Source: Bryobacteraceae bacterium (GTDB taxonomy: Bacteria > Acidobacteriota > Terriglobia > Bryobacterales > Bryobacteraceae). From it: a stretch of 64,000 nucleotides of DNA. The position numbers and the translations under genes are program-made. Within the stretch, counting starts at the first letter, position 1. Every line of letters starts with the position of its first letter. The stretch spans positions 1 to 64,000 of the forward strand of contig JABAQT010000043.1 of the NCBI GenBank assembly GCA_019187195.1. Reading direction: 5' to 3'. Shown in pieces: positions 27,118 to 35,701 of this stretch. The notes beneath the pieces were generated by a model. It did no database searches, was not told the DNA's origin, and was given only the letters and a program-made list of their open reading frames with translations.

Positions 27118-29142
27118 CTACTTTCCTTCTTTAGCCACCCGGACCTTGGCGTTATCCAGCTTCTTCTGGATCTTGGCGACCGACTGCGGTTCGTATTCGT
27201 TCTTCGGGGTCGCCTCCCATTCCTTGAGAGACCTCTGCCATTCGCTGATCGCTTCCCTCCACTTGCCCTGTTTGGAGTAGAGGTCTCCCAGATGCTCATG
27301 AACGGTCGGGTCGTTGGCCGTGCGCTCGACGGCCTTCTTGAGGTATTCTTCCGCTTCATCGAGGCGGTCCATGCGGTAAAGGACCCAACCGAGGCTGTCG
27401 AGGTAGGCGCCGTTGTTCGGCTCCTGACTGACAGCCTTCCGGATCATCTCGTGAGCTTCGGTAAGATGCACGCCGCGATCGGCGAACATGTAGCCGAGAT
27501 AGTTGAGGGCGGAGGCGTTGGTGGGGTTGAGGGCGAGCACTTTACGAAATTCGGCCTCGGCGGCGTCAAATTTCTTATTCTTTTCGAGCATCGCTCCGCG
27601 CATGAAATAGATGTTTTCCTTCTCGTCCTGACTGGTGGAGAGCTTTTCGGCCTCATCGAGGGCCTTGGCCATTTCGGGATAGTTCCTGGTCCGGTCAAAG
27701 ACCTGGGCGAGCGTGACATACGAATCGCGGTCCTTCTTTTCCTTCACCAGGTCACGGGCGGCTTTTTCGGCTTCGGCTCCCTTGCCCGCATCGGCGGCGG
27801 CGAAGGCATACATGGCCTGGACGGAGCGGTCCTTGGCATACTTTTCGCGAGCCGTCCGGGCCGCTTCGTAAGCCTTGGCGGTGTCGCGCGCCTGGCGGTA
27901 GGTTTCGACAATCTGAATGGCCGCGCGCGGCGCGGACTCCTCATCGAGTTCCTGCATCTGCTTGAAGGCGTCGATAGCCTGGGGAAACTGATCGGAGGAG
28001 CGGTAAAGGAAACCGAGGCGCTCCATGAGAATGGCGCGGTTGCTCTTTTCGCCGGTGTGATAGGTTTTCTTGGCGGTGGCCACGAGGATGCCCTGCAAGG
28101 CCTCGATGGCTTCGGGGGTCTTGCCCTCGGCTTCGAGCAGGTTCACCTGGTTGTACTTGATCTCGAGGCTATTGGGGTCCAGTTCCTGGGCCTTGCCGGC
28201 GGCTTCGCGCGCCTTGTCGAACTTGCGCTGCTGGCGGTAGATCTGGGAGATGCGCAACTGCGCCTGCGCGTCCTTGGGATCCTCCGAGGCAAGTTGCTGA
28301 AAGAGTTCGAGGGATTCGTCCAATTTGTCGGAGAGAAGAAGGTTCTGGGCGAGGCCGCGCTTGACTTCAGTGTTGCCGGGCGACATCTCGAGAGCCTTGC
28401 GCAGAGTGGCCGCGGCATTGGTGTAATCGCGCAGTTGCTCGTAGGCCGCGGCCAGGGCGGCCAGCGTGCGAACGGATGGATTCTTTTCCGTGGCTTTCCT
28501 GAGCAGATCAGCGGCGCTCCTGGTATCGCCGACATCGGCGTAGACCATGGCCAAGCCGGTGAGGGCTTCTTCGTTATTAGGGTCAAGTTCGAGAGCGCGT
28601 TTATAGGCCTTCTCGGATTCAGGCGAGTTCTGGGCCACCTTGTACAGGCGCCCGAGCATGAGGTAGGTGGGCGCGTCATTGGGCGCTTTTTCAGCGATCC
28701 GGGTGTACTGTTCGATGGCCTTCTTGAGCATTTCCTCATTCACGCGATTGTTCTGGGTATCGCCGATGAGGCGGGTGTAGATGCGGCCGAGAACGCGGCG
28801 CAGGTTCAAATCGTCGGGGTTCTGCTTCAGCGCTTCCTCGGTTTCAAGGACCGCGTCGCGAATTTTCCCGGACTGAATGTAAAGCTCGGCGAGTTCCTCG
28901 GAAAGAAAGCTGGCGCTGGGGTCGGCTTTGATGGCGGCCCGGTAGTGCTCGATTGCCTTGGCGACATATTCTCCCCTGTTTCCATAGGCTCCGGCGAGTT
29001 CGGCATAGAGATGGCCCATCGAGAAGTTGTAGTAGGCCGCCGCTTTATCGGGCTTCTTCGCGCCATCGGCGGCTTTCGTCTGGGGGTAGGCAAGGGAGAC
29101 GCAGCAAAGCGCCAAGATCGAACGGAGGGCTGGGTGTTTCAT
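27118..29142 (-). CDS. large exported TPR protein
   Basis: A 674-residue protein with a signal peptide (about 1-24) and more than a dozen tetratricopeptide repeats, for example YLMLGRLYKVAQNSPESEKAY and ALNYLGYMFADRGVHLTEA. TPR stacks make a superhelical scaffold for protein complexes, here in the periplasm or on the outer surface. No enzyme domain is visible. The C-terminal repeats are followed by a Lys-rich tail. The TIM-barrel gene follows on the same strand. A TATACT (complement of 29207-29212) and an inverted repeat at 29165-29183 lie upstream. Confidence 0.9.
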   Translation of the reverse strand: MKHPALRSILALCCVSLAYPQTKAADGAKKPDKAAAYYNFSMGHLYAELAGAYGNRGEYVAKAIEHYRAAIKADPSASFLSEELAELYIQSGKIRDAVLETEEALKQNPDDLNLRRVLGRIYTRLIGDTQNNRVNEEMLKKAIEQYTRIAEKAPNDAPTYLMLGRLYKVAQNSPESEKAYKRALELDPNNEEALTGLAMVYADVGDTRSAADLLRKATEKNPSVRTLAALAAAYEQLRDYTNAAATLRKALEMSPGNTEVKRGLAQNLLLSDKLDESLELFQQLASEDPKDAQAQLRISQIYRQQRKFDKAREAAGKAQELDPNSLEIKYNQVNLLEAEGKTPEAIEALQGILVATAKKTYHTGEKSNRAILMERLGFLYRSSDQFPQAIDAFKQMQELDEESAPRAAIQIVETYRQARDTAKAYEAARTAREKYAKDRSVQAMYAFAAADAGKGAEAEKAARDLVKEKKDRDSYVTLAQVFDRTRNYPEMAKALDEAEKLSTSQDEKENIYFMRGAMLEKNKKFDAAEAEFRKVLALNPTNASALNYLGYMFADRGVHLTEAHEMIRKAVSQEPNNGAYLDSLGWVLYRMDRLDEAEEYLKKAVERTANDPTVHEHLGDLYSKQGKWREAISEWQRSLKEWEATPKNEYEPQSVAKIQKKLDNAKVRVAKEGK

Positions 29143-29164
29143 TCGCCTGATTTCTTTCCCGGGA

Positions 29165-29183
29165 GTCCAACGCCGGCTTGGAC
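29165..29183. promoter_or_regulatory. inverted repeat near the TPR gene start
   Basis: GTCCAA-CGCCGGC-TTGGAC is a perfect 6-bp inverted repeat lying between the candidate -10 (29207-29212, minus) and the TPR start at 29142. It could be an operator or a leader hairpin. Evidence is limited to symmetry and position. Confidence 0.35.
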
Positions 29184-29318
29184 GAGTGGGACATTACCTC
29201 AGACTCAGTATAGCTCTCGGGAAGTGTTGAAAACTCCGGTGAAAGCGCCCCGGTTCCGGCGCCGCGATATGGGAATCCGTGTCACAGTGGGGTGAGGAAC
29301 GGATCCAACGGCATTTGC

Positions 29319-30263
29319 ATGCGCACGAACCCATATCCTTTGATTGTCGTGGCGGGCCCCACGGGAAGCGGTAAGAGCGCGCTCGGGCTGTGGCTGGCCT
29401 CGCGAGTTGACGGCGAGGTGGTGAATTGTGATTCGGTGCAGTTGTACCGGCACTTCGACATCGGGTCGGCGAAAGTGCCGGTTGCGGAGCGGATGGGGAT
29501 TCCGCATCATCTGATCGATATTCTCGAGCCGGAAGAGGTTTTCTCGGCGGGAGAGTATGCACGCCTGGGGCGGGAGACTTTACGTGGGATAGCCGCCCGC
29601 GGCAAGACGCCGGTGGTGGTAGGCGGCACCGGCTTTTACGTGCGCGCGCTAATGGAAGGATTGTTCGCCGGTCCGGCGAGGGATGACTTGCTCCGGGCGC
29701 GGCTTGCCGGGCGGGAGAAGAGGAAGCCGGGGTCGCTGCACCGGATTCTGCGGCGGTTCGACGCGAGGGCGGCGGCGCGGATCCACGCAAACGACCGGAA
29801 CAAACTGATCCGCGCGGTGGAGGTCTGTCTGCTGGCGCGCCGTCCGCTGACGGAACTGCATGCGGCCGGCAGCGAGCCGCTGGAAGGATTCGACGCCGTG
29901 CGGATCGGACTGGATCCGCCGCGCGCGGAGTTGTATCAAGTGTTAAATCAGCGAGTGGTGAAAATGTTTGAAGGCGGACTGGTGGAAGAAGTGCGGAGCA
30001 TTCTGGAGAAGGGATATCCGGTGAGCGCCAAGCCTTTCGAAGCGTTGGGCTACAAGCAGGCGCTCGAGTTCCTGAAAGGGAAGCGCGGCTACCAGGAGGC
30101 GGTGGAGGAAACCCAGAAGGAGACACGGAGGTATGCAAAACGGCAATCGACGTGGTTCAAAAAGGACAGCCGATTGCGCTTACTTTCCGGATTCGGCGAT
30201 TCGTTACAAGTGCAACAAGAGGCAATGAATATCGTTACGGCAAGACTCTTCAGGGAGGCATGA
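29319..30263 (+). CDS. miaA: tRNA dimethylallyltransferase
   Basis: A 314-residue enzyme adding a dimethylallyl group to A37 of tRNAs that read UNN codons. The P-loop GPTGSGKS is at 13-20, followed by NCDSVQLYRHFDIGSAK, the HHLID segment and GGTGFYVRAL. The C-terminal ETRRYAKRQSTWFKKD closes the conserved core. Length is typical. ATG 29319 is used; GTG 29292 would add nine residues that do not resemble the family, and neither has a good ribosome site. It uses isoprenoid from the pathway partly encoded by ispD and ispF in this window. Confidence 0.95.
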   Translation: MRTNPYPLIVVAGPTGSGKSALGLWLASRVDGEVVNCDSVQLYRHFDIGSAKVPVAERMGIPHHLIDILEPEEVFSAGEYARLGRETLRGIAARGKTPVVVGGTGFYVRALMEGLFAGPARDDLLRARLAGREKRKPGSLHRILRRFDARAAARIHANDRNKLIRAVEVCLLARRPLTELHAAGSEPLEGFDAVRIGLDPPRAELYQVLNQRVVKMFEGGLVEEVRSILEKGYPVSAKPFEALGYKQALEFLKGKRGYQEAVEETQKETRRYAKRQSTWFKKDSRLRLLSGFGDSLQVQQEAMNIVTARLFREA

Positions 30264-30359
30264 TTTTTTTTCTGATCCAGCGGAACAAATAATTCTCGCG
30301 TCCGTATATGAAGGTGAGCAACGGACGTTGCGAAACAAATCCAGCACAGGAGCAGTAAA

Positions 30360-30695
30360 GTGAAGAAGCTTGTTTTTAGTTTTGCAGTAATGGCCTTGGC
30401 GGTGGCGAGCGCGGCGAACTCCTATCGCGTCACGTTTTATCAACCTTCCATTGTGAACGGCAAGGAGTTGAAGGCCGGCGAGTATAAGGTGACCGTGAAA
30501 GACAACACAGCGGTGATCTCCCAGGGCAAGGAGTCGGTGGAGGCTCCGGTGAAGGTGGAAACCTCGGACAACAAGTTCGGCTCGACGACTGTCCGCTATT
30601 CGAATAGCGAGGGGAAGTACACGGTGCAGGAGATCCGCGTGGGCAACAGCAAGACGAAGATCGTTTTCGGCAATCAGAGCCAGTCCGGACTCTAA
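30360..30695 (+). CDS. small secreted protein, acidobacterial type
   Basis: A 111-residue exported protein. The signal peptide is about 1-18 (VMALAVASA), and the mature part is a predicted all-beta domain rich in Lys, Val and Ser (GEYKVTVKDNTAVISQGK). Small secreted beta proteins of this look recur in Acidobacteria genomes; their function is not known to me. The start is GTG 30360, seven bases after AGGAG (30348-30352). It is less GC-rich than its neighbours. A run of eight T (30262-30269) precedes it but lacks a stem. Confidence 0.75.
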   Translation: MKKLVFSFAVMALAVASAANSYRVTFYQPSIVNGKELKAGEYKVTVKDNTAVISQGKESVEAPVKVETSDNKFGSTTVRYSNSEGKYTVQEIRVGNSKTKIVFGNQSQSGL

Positions 30696-30714
30696 GCGCG
30701 AGTCTCATCTCAAC

Positions 30715-30730
30715 AGCGCGCCGGAGCGCG
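30715..30730. repeat. 16-bp repeat, copy 2
   Basis: Identical to AGCGCGCCGGAGCGCG at 15405-15420. It lies between the small secreted protein and the TPR gene; see copy 1. Confidence 0.4.
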
Positions 30731-30759
30731 GCATGCCGCCCGAGTTTACACTGGTAGGC

Positions 30760-31944
30760 ATGGTGCGTGTACCGGCGCTGTTTTTTTTGTTGATCCTTGC
30801 CGTTTCGCTGCGCGCGGAAACGTTCCTGGTTCTTCCGTTTTTCAACCAGACCTCGCAGAGCAATCTTGACTGGATTGGAGAGAGCATTGGAGAAAACATA
30901 AGAGAGGCGCTGGCGGCCGAAGGAGCCCTGACGGTGTCGCGCGAAGACCGGCAGGAGGCGTACCGCCGTCTCACCCTGAAGCCCTATTCACTGCTTACGA
31001 AGGCTTCCGTCATCAAACTGGCCGAGGTGCTTGATGCGGGAGAGGTGATTTTCGGAAGGTTCGAGTTGCAGGAAGATCCCACGGCGGGGCAGTCGCGGGG
31101 CAGGCTGCGGATTACGGCGCAGGTTCTCGACTTGCGGCGCATTCACGAAGGGCCCGAGTTTGTGGCTATCGGAGCCATGGAAGACCTGGCGGCATTGCAG
31201 ACGCACCTCGCCTGGCAGACGCTTCAGACGGTGACGCCGAAGAGCGCGCCGAGCGAGGAAGAGTTTCACAGGCGAAGGCCGCCGGTTCGCGTGGATGCGA
31301 TGGAGTACTACATAAGAGGATTGCTTACCACGGGCGAGGAGCAGAAGCACCACTTTTTTGCGCAGGCCGCGCGTCTTGATCCGGGCTTTTCGCAACCCTG
31401 CTTCCAACTGGGTAAACTCAACTGGTCGAGGAAAAACTACCGTACCGCGGCGGAGTGGTTCGACCGCGTGCGCCCGGCGGACAACAACTACCGGGCCGCG
31501 ACATTCTTCGGCGGGGCGTGCCGTTATTATCTGGGCGATTACGCGGCGGCGCAGGCGGCGTTCGAACTGGTGGCGAAGGATGTGCCGATGAACGAGGTGA
31601 TCAACAACCTGGCGGCGGCGCAATCGCGGCGCAATCTCCCGGAGGCGCTGGAGAATTTCAGGAAGGCGCTGGAGGGAGATGTGAATGACGCCATGTACCT
31701 GTTTAATCTAGGTTATGCTCTATGGAAGAGGGGACAATTCGAACAGGCGGCGGAGCGCTTCCGCGCGGTGCTGCAACGCGACCCTGATGATCAGCAGGCC
31801 ACGACGCTGTTGGGAATGTGCCTGAGCAAGTCCGGACCACGGCCCGGGGATGCCAGGACGGAGGGACTCGAACGGCTGAAGCACGAGTTCGAGGAATCGG
31901 CCTTCCTGCAGTTGCGATCTATCCTGGAGGGAGGAAAAAAATGA
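30760..31944 (+). CDS. exported FlgO/TolB-N-like TPR protein
   Basis: A 394-residue exported protein. Signal peptide MVRVPALFFLLILAVSLRAE is followed by a domain reminiscent of FlgO/TolB N-termini (LVLPFFNQTSQSNLDWIGES) and, from about 190, several TPR motifs including PDDQQATTLLGMCL. These proteins sit in the periplasm or outer membrane and scaffold other factors. ATG 30760 gives a clean signal peptide; ATG 30733, with a GGAG six bases before it, would add nine residues. It precedes the PP2C gene by 68 bases and probably belongs to the same functional cluster. Confidence 0.8.
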   Translation: MVRVPALFFLLILAVSLRAETFLVLPFFNQTSQSNLDWIGESIGENIREALAAEGALTVSREDRQEAYRRLTLKPYSLLTKASVIKLAEVLDAGEVIFGRFELQEDPTAGQSRGRLRITAQVLDLRRIHEGPEFVAIGAMEDLAALQTHLAWQTLQTVTPKSAPSEEEFHRRRPPVRVDAMEYYIRGLLTTGEEQKHHFFAQAARLDPGFSQPCFQLGKLNWSRKNYRTAAEWFDRVRPADNNYRAATFFGGACRYYLGDYAAAQAAFELVAKDVPMNEVINNLAAAQSRRNLPEALENFRKALEGDVNDAMYLFNLGYALWKRGQFEQAAERFRAVLQRDPDDQQATTLLGMCLSKSGPRPGDARTEGLERLKHEFEESAFLQLRSILEGGKK

Positions 31945-32012
31945 TCTTCCATGGGTGAAAGGTTTCCAGGGGTCAAATCCGCGTGAAGAAGTGGCTATAA
32001 TCAGGAAGTTCC

Positions 32013-32750
32013 ATGCTCGAAGCATACGGCCTGTCCGACCTCGGATGCATTAGAAAGAACAACGAAGACTACTGTCTTCTTGCGCCTGAACTCGGGTTAT
32101 ACCTCGTCGCGGATGGAATGGGGGGAGCGCGCGCGGGCGAACATGCTTCACAACTGGCCGCCGAGACCGTTGCCAATTATATATGGAAGTCGGGGCGGCG
32201 GGATGCCGAGACGCTGGTGAAGGCGTTCGAGGAAGCAAACCGCGCGGTGAAGGAAGCAGCTTCACAGGATTCCGGAATGGAAGGGATGGGCACCACGCTG
32301 GTGGCGGTGCTCGAGGAGGAAAACGCGGACGATCTGTTGATTGCCAGCGTGGGAGACAGCCGGGCTTACCTTTATCAGGATGGGCACCTGCTCCCGGTCA
32401 CCGAGGACCAGACCTGGGTAAACGAGGTGGGGCGGCGGCTAGGGATCGATGAGGATACGCTGAAGAATCATCCTCTTCGGCATGTGCTGACCATGGCCAT
32501 CGGGGTGAGCTCGCCGCTGCGCATCCACAGTTACAAGATACGGCCCAATCCTGACGCGTGCCTGCTGCTGTCAAGCGACGGGCTGCACGGAGTGGTGGGT
32601 GTGGAAACTATCGTTTCCCTGCTAAATACCGGGCAATCTTTCGAGGACAAGTGCCACTCTCTTATTGATGCGGCGCGCAAGGCCGGGGGACCGGACAACA
32701 TTACGGTGGCACTTATCCGGACCAGGAAGATGGAAGAACCGGCCGCGTAG
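32013..32750 (+). CDS. PP2C-family serine/threonine phosphatase
   Basis: A 245-residue Stp1-type metal-dependent phosphatase that removes phosphate from Ser/Thr of proteins, normally opposing a Hanks-type kinase (none in this window). Metal-binding motifs are GCIRKNNEDY (11-20), VADGMGGARAGEHAS (Asp34), GDSRAYLY and the C-terminal GGPDNITVALI. There is no membrane segment, so it acts in the cytosol. A TATAAT at 31996-32001 and AGGAAG at 32003-32008 lie directly before the ATG, giving it its own promoter. The Ig-like gene starts within about 40 bases of its end. Confidence 0.93.
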   Translation: MLEAYGLSDLGCIRKNNEDYCLLAPELGLYLVADGMGGARAGEHASQLAAETVANYIWKSGRRDAETLVKAFEEANRAVKEAASQDSGMEGMGTTLVAVLEEENADDLLIASVGDSRAYLYQDGHLLPVTEDQTWVNEVGRRLGIDEDTLKNHPLRHVLTMAIGVSSPLRIHSYKIRPNPDACLLLSSDGLHGVVGVETIVSLLNTGQSFEDKCHSLIDAARKAGGPDNITVALIRTRKMEEPAA

Positions 32751-32787
32751 AGGTGGCGGCCGGGATATTTTCTCCTATTGTTCGCGA

Positions 32788-33639
32788 TTGTGCTGGCTAT
32801 TGTGCGTGTGTCTTGCCCGGGCGCAGACTGCGCCGCCCCAGTCGCTGCGAATCCTGATCGTGGAAGGGAACGGCGCATCGCACCCCGTGGGATCGATGCC
32901 GTACAAAGGCTTTGGAGTAGTGGTCACCGATGAGGAGGGCCGCCCGGCCGCCGGCGCAAAGGTGACGTTCCGGTTGCCGAAGGAACCGGGCGGCGTCTTT
33001 CTGACGGGCGCGGCCACTGAGGAAGCCTTGACGGATAAGACGGGGCGCGCCTCGGTGTGGGGAATCCGGTGGGGGTCCACGCCGGGGATCTGTCAGGTAT
33101 CGATCACCGCGTTGTCGGGGCAGGCATCGGCGGGAGCCGTCGCGCGGGTCCATCTGGTGGCCGCTGCGGTGGAGGGGAAGGCGAAGCCCGCGGAACAGTT
33201 AGCCGAGCGGCCCCCGCCACCCGTTGTGAGGGAAGTTGCTCCCGCGCACGAACGAGTCCGCGAGTCCGCGCCCCCTCCGGTTCCGGCGAAACCGGCGCCC
33301 AAGTCCTACGAACCGTCATTCGAGGTTTCGCCCGCTCCTGCTCCGCCCAGGGCAGTGGCGGCTCCGGACCCGCCGGATGTCGCCGGGCTAAGCGGGCCGG
33401 CAGAGGATCAGGCCGATAAGCGGCCGGGCGTGTTGTTTTCACGCAACGAGGGAACCACCGAGCATATCCCGAATCCGCGAATGAAATGGATCTGGTGGAC
33501 GTTGGGGATCGCGGGCGCGGTAGGCGGCGGCCTGGCTTATCGATTGACGCGTAGTGGGCCAGAGACGGTGCTGATTCCGGGCGGCATCACCCGCCCGTTG
33601 AGCCTGGGGCAGCCGTCCATCTCCGTGGGGAAGCCGTGA
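32788..33639 (+). CDS. exported Ig-like domain protein with Pro-rich linker and C-terminal helix
   Basis: A protein of about 283 residues. A signal peptide (WLLCVCLARAQT) is followed by a bacterial Ig-like/carboxypeptidase-regulatory type domain (GVVVTDEEGRPAAGAKVTF, TDKTGRASVWGIRW). Next come about 100 residues rich in Pro, Ala and Glu, then a C-terminal hydrophobic helix (WWTLGIAGAVGGGLAY). It may span the envelope as an anchored stalk. The start is uncertain: TTG 32788 sits at the signal peptide, but the frame stays open upstream into the PP2C gene. It overlaps the next gene as TGATG. Confidence 0.68.
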   Translation: MCWLLCVCLARAQTAPPQSLRILIVEGNGASHPVGSMPYKGFGVVVTDEEGRPAAGAKVTFRLPKEPGGVFLTGAATEEALTDKTGRASVWGIRWGSTPGICQVSITALSGQASAGAVARVHLVAAAVEGKAKPAEQLAERPPPPVVREVAPAHERVRESAPPPVPAKPAPKSYEPSFEVSPAPAPPRAVAAPDPPDVAGLSGPAEDQADKRPGVLFSRNEGTTEHIPNPRMKWIWWTLGIAGAVGGGLAYRLTRSGPETVLIPGGITRPLSLGQPSISVGKP

Positions 33640-34334
33640 TGCCGTGGTTCTGGCTGCTGGCCCAAGCCGCGATGGCACTGCCGCCATTGGGTTTTCTTCA
33701 CGGACCTGGCGGCCGTCTCTATCCGGTGTATGGAATGCGGGGGAATTTTGTGCTCGGGGAAGCAGTGCCGGAGAAGATCCAGTCAGCGGCCGTCTTTACC
33801 GGCGTAACCTTATGGAAATTGCCGGACAGCATTCGCATCTCCGAAGCCCGCTCTCTTGCGGCGCCCGAGGGCCGCGCGGTGTTTGCCTGGAGCGAGGCTT
33901 CGGGCACGCTGGTGGCGTGGATCAGAGAGAGCCGCCGGATGATGCGGTGGGAGGGTGATGCGGGCTCCGATTTCGCTCTGCCGGAAGGCGTGGATGATGT
34001 CACCGGGATGATGTTCTCCGCTCCCGGCGTACTGCGGATGGTGTGGAAGATGGATGGCCAGTTCGAGGTGGTGGAGTTCTCATTGGACAGCGGGCGCATC
34101 GTCTGGCGGGAAGACGTACGGGGGCAGAAGGCAACTCTCGATTCAAACGGGAACGTATGGAGCAGCGGCGGCGCTGATGTTTCCTGCGGCGCGCGGCATT
34201 GGACCCTGGCCGGTTCGCTGGAGGAGTTCTCGCCGCTCGCCGCCGGCTGGATGGCGCTGCGGACGGAGTCCGGAGCCGAAGCGGCGCGATGCACCGAGCC
34301 GGAACTGTTCCAGCTTCCGGTTCCGATGCCATGA
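33639..34334 (+). CDS. exported hypothetical protein
   Basis: A 231-residue exported protein of unknown family. A hydrophobic N-terminus (WFWLLAQAAMALPPLG) is followed by an all-beta domain with repeated Trp/Gly-rich strands, for example VFAWSEASGTLVAWIRESR and SLDSGRIVWREDVRG, somewhat like a partial beta-propeller. ATG 33639 overlaps the previous stop (TGATG), and its own stop overlaps the next start (ATGA), so it is translationally coupled on both sides. No enzymatic residues are visible; a structural or binding role is inferred. Confidence 0.75.
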   Translation: MPWFWLLAQAAMALPPLGFLHGPGGRLYPVYGMRGNFVLGEAVPEKIQSAAVFTGVTLWKLPDSIRISEARSLAAPEGRAVFAWSEASGTLVAWIRESRRMMRWEGDAGSDFALPEGVDDVTGMMFSAPGVLRMVWKMDGQFEVVEFSLDSGRIVWREDVRGQKATLDSNGNVWSSGGADVSCGARHWTLAGSLEEFSPLAAGWMALRTESGAEAARCTEPELFQLPVPMP

Positions 34335-35701
34335 GAACGTATCCTCTTTTTCTGCTGTTACTCTCCGCCGCTCTTCTGCGCGGCGAGTTTCAACTCTTCA
34401 CGGTGAGGGGGACGGCGGAAACACCAGTGATGGGGATAGTGGACATGGGTAGCACGCCGACGGGACAACCGCTCGACGTGCTGGTACGCGTAAGGAACGC
34501 CGGAGCCACGATGGCCACCGTCCAGACGCTGAGCGTGCAGGGGACGGGTTTCCGCCTCCACCAGGCTCCCACGCCGCCAATCTCACTGGTGGCGGGGTTT
34601 TCCATGGATTTCTATGTGCGGTTCGTATCCGATCAGCCACTCATGGAGGGCCGGGCGAATCTGCGCGTCAACAACGCCACGGTCACGTTCCTGGCAAGCG
34701 CGGTGGCGGGGGTGAACGTGTATGCGATCGAGGAGGATGGTACGAAGACGCCGCGGTTAGCGGGCCAATCGACGGTGTTTTCACCCGTCGAGCGCGGGCA
34801 GCGATCGACGCGGCGGTTCGTTCTGGAGAATCCGCATTCCGTTCCCATAACGGTGAACCGTCTGTCGGTGAGCGGCTCGTTTCAACTGGTGACGGCGGTT
34901 GCCGCGCCATGGGTGCTTGCTCCGGGATCGGACAACACCATCGAAATCGCGTTTCAGCCTGCCGGCAGCGGACTCAAGACCGGCACGCTGTCGATCGATG
35001 ACCGCGCTTTCCCTCTCGAGGGCGTGGGCAAGGAACCGCCGTTTCCGAAGCCCACGATCACGATCGGGCCCGGAGCGGAGCAGAGCGCAAGGCAGGTAAA
35101 GGTAGCTGTCAATTTTGACGCGCCCTCGCGCGCCGATGGAGCGGGGCAACTGCGCCTGGAGTTCACGCCCGCGATGGCGGGAGCGGACGATCCGGCCGTG
35201 GTTTTTCTTTCCAACAGTAAGCGGACGATTCCGTTCGTGATCTCGTCCGGACAGTCGCAAGCTCTATTTTCGAACCAGAAAGAGACCCTACTGCAGACGG
35301 GAACGACGGCGGGAACTCTACGCCTTGTGGCGGAAATGGGCGGATACTCGGCGGAGACGACGGTGACGATCGCGCCCGCTCCTGTCCTGGTGGACACGGT
35401 CACGGTGACGCGCGGTCTCGATCTGCTGCAAATGTCCGTGAAGGGCTTCGACAACACGCGATCGGCGAGCGAGGTGGCGTTCACGTTCTTCGACGCCGCG
35501 GGAAACATGATAGACCCGGGCGTCATCCGGGCGAACGTGGCGGAGCGCTTTCAGGCTTATTTCCAGGCGGCTTCGCTGGGGGGAATGTTCGCCATGCAGG
35601 CTAACTTTCCGGCCACCGGATTGACGAATGTGATCACGGGCGTCGAGATCGAATTCCGCAACCAGGCCGGGACGCTGCGGACGCCGCGGCTCACCTTCTA
35701 G
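34331..35701 (+). CDS. exported ASPM/choice-of-anchor-type protein
   Basis: A 456-residue exported protein. Signal peptide about 1-18 (LFLLLLSAALLRG) is followed by two Ig-fold repeats like the ASPM-SPD2-Hydin/choice-of-anchor class (VRVRNAGATMATVQTLSV; NTIEIAFQPAGSGLKTGTLSI) and a C-terminal part with further beta strands. Such repeats build extracellular or envelope filaments and adhesins. ATG 34331 overlaps the preceding stop as ATGA. Its own stop shares CTAG (35698-35701) with the convergent SelA-like gene. It is the last gene of the PP2C-led cluster. Confidence 0.82.
   Translation: MRTYPLFLLLLSAALLRGEFQLFTVRGTAETPVMGIVDMGSTPTGQPLDVLVRVRNAGATMATVQTLSVQGTGFRLHQAPTPPISLVAGFSMDFYVRFVSDQPLMEGRANLRVNNATVTFLASAVAGVNVYAIEEDGTKTPRLAGQSTVFSPVERGQRSTRRFVLENPHSVPITVNRLSVSGSFQLVTAVAAPWVLAPGSDNTIEIAFQPAGSGLKTGTLSIDDRAFPLEGVGKEPPFPKPTITIGPGAEQSARQVKVAVNFDAPSRADGAGQLRLEFTPAMAGADDPAVVFLSNSKRTIPFVISSGQSQALFSNQKETLLQTGTTAGTLRLVAEMGGYSAETTVTIAPAPVLVDTVTVTRGLDLLQMSVKGFDNTRSASEVAFTFFDAAGNMIDPGVIRANVAERFQAYFQAASLGGMFAMQANFPATGLTNVITGVEIEFRNQAGTLRTPRLTF

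Noticed and set aside
27292..29295. Plus-strand open frame of 667 codons opposite the large TPR gene
   Set aside because: Gly/Phe/Leu-rich mirror of TPR codons without any motif; the minus strand gives regular TPR repeats.
30262..30269. Run of eight T after miaA as a possible terminator
   Set aside because: No stem precedes the T-run on the plus strand.
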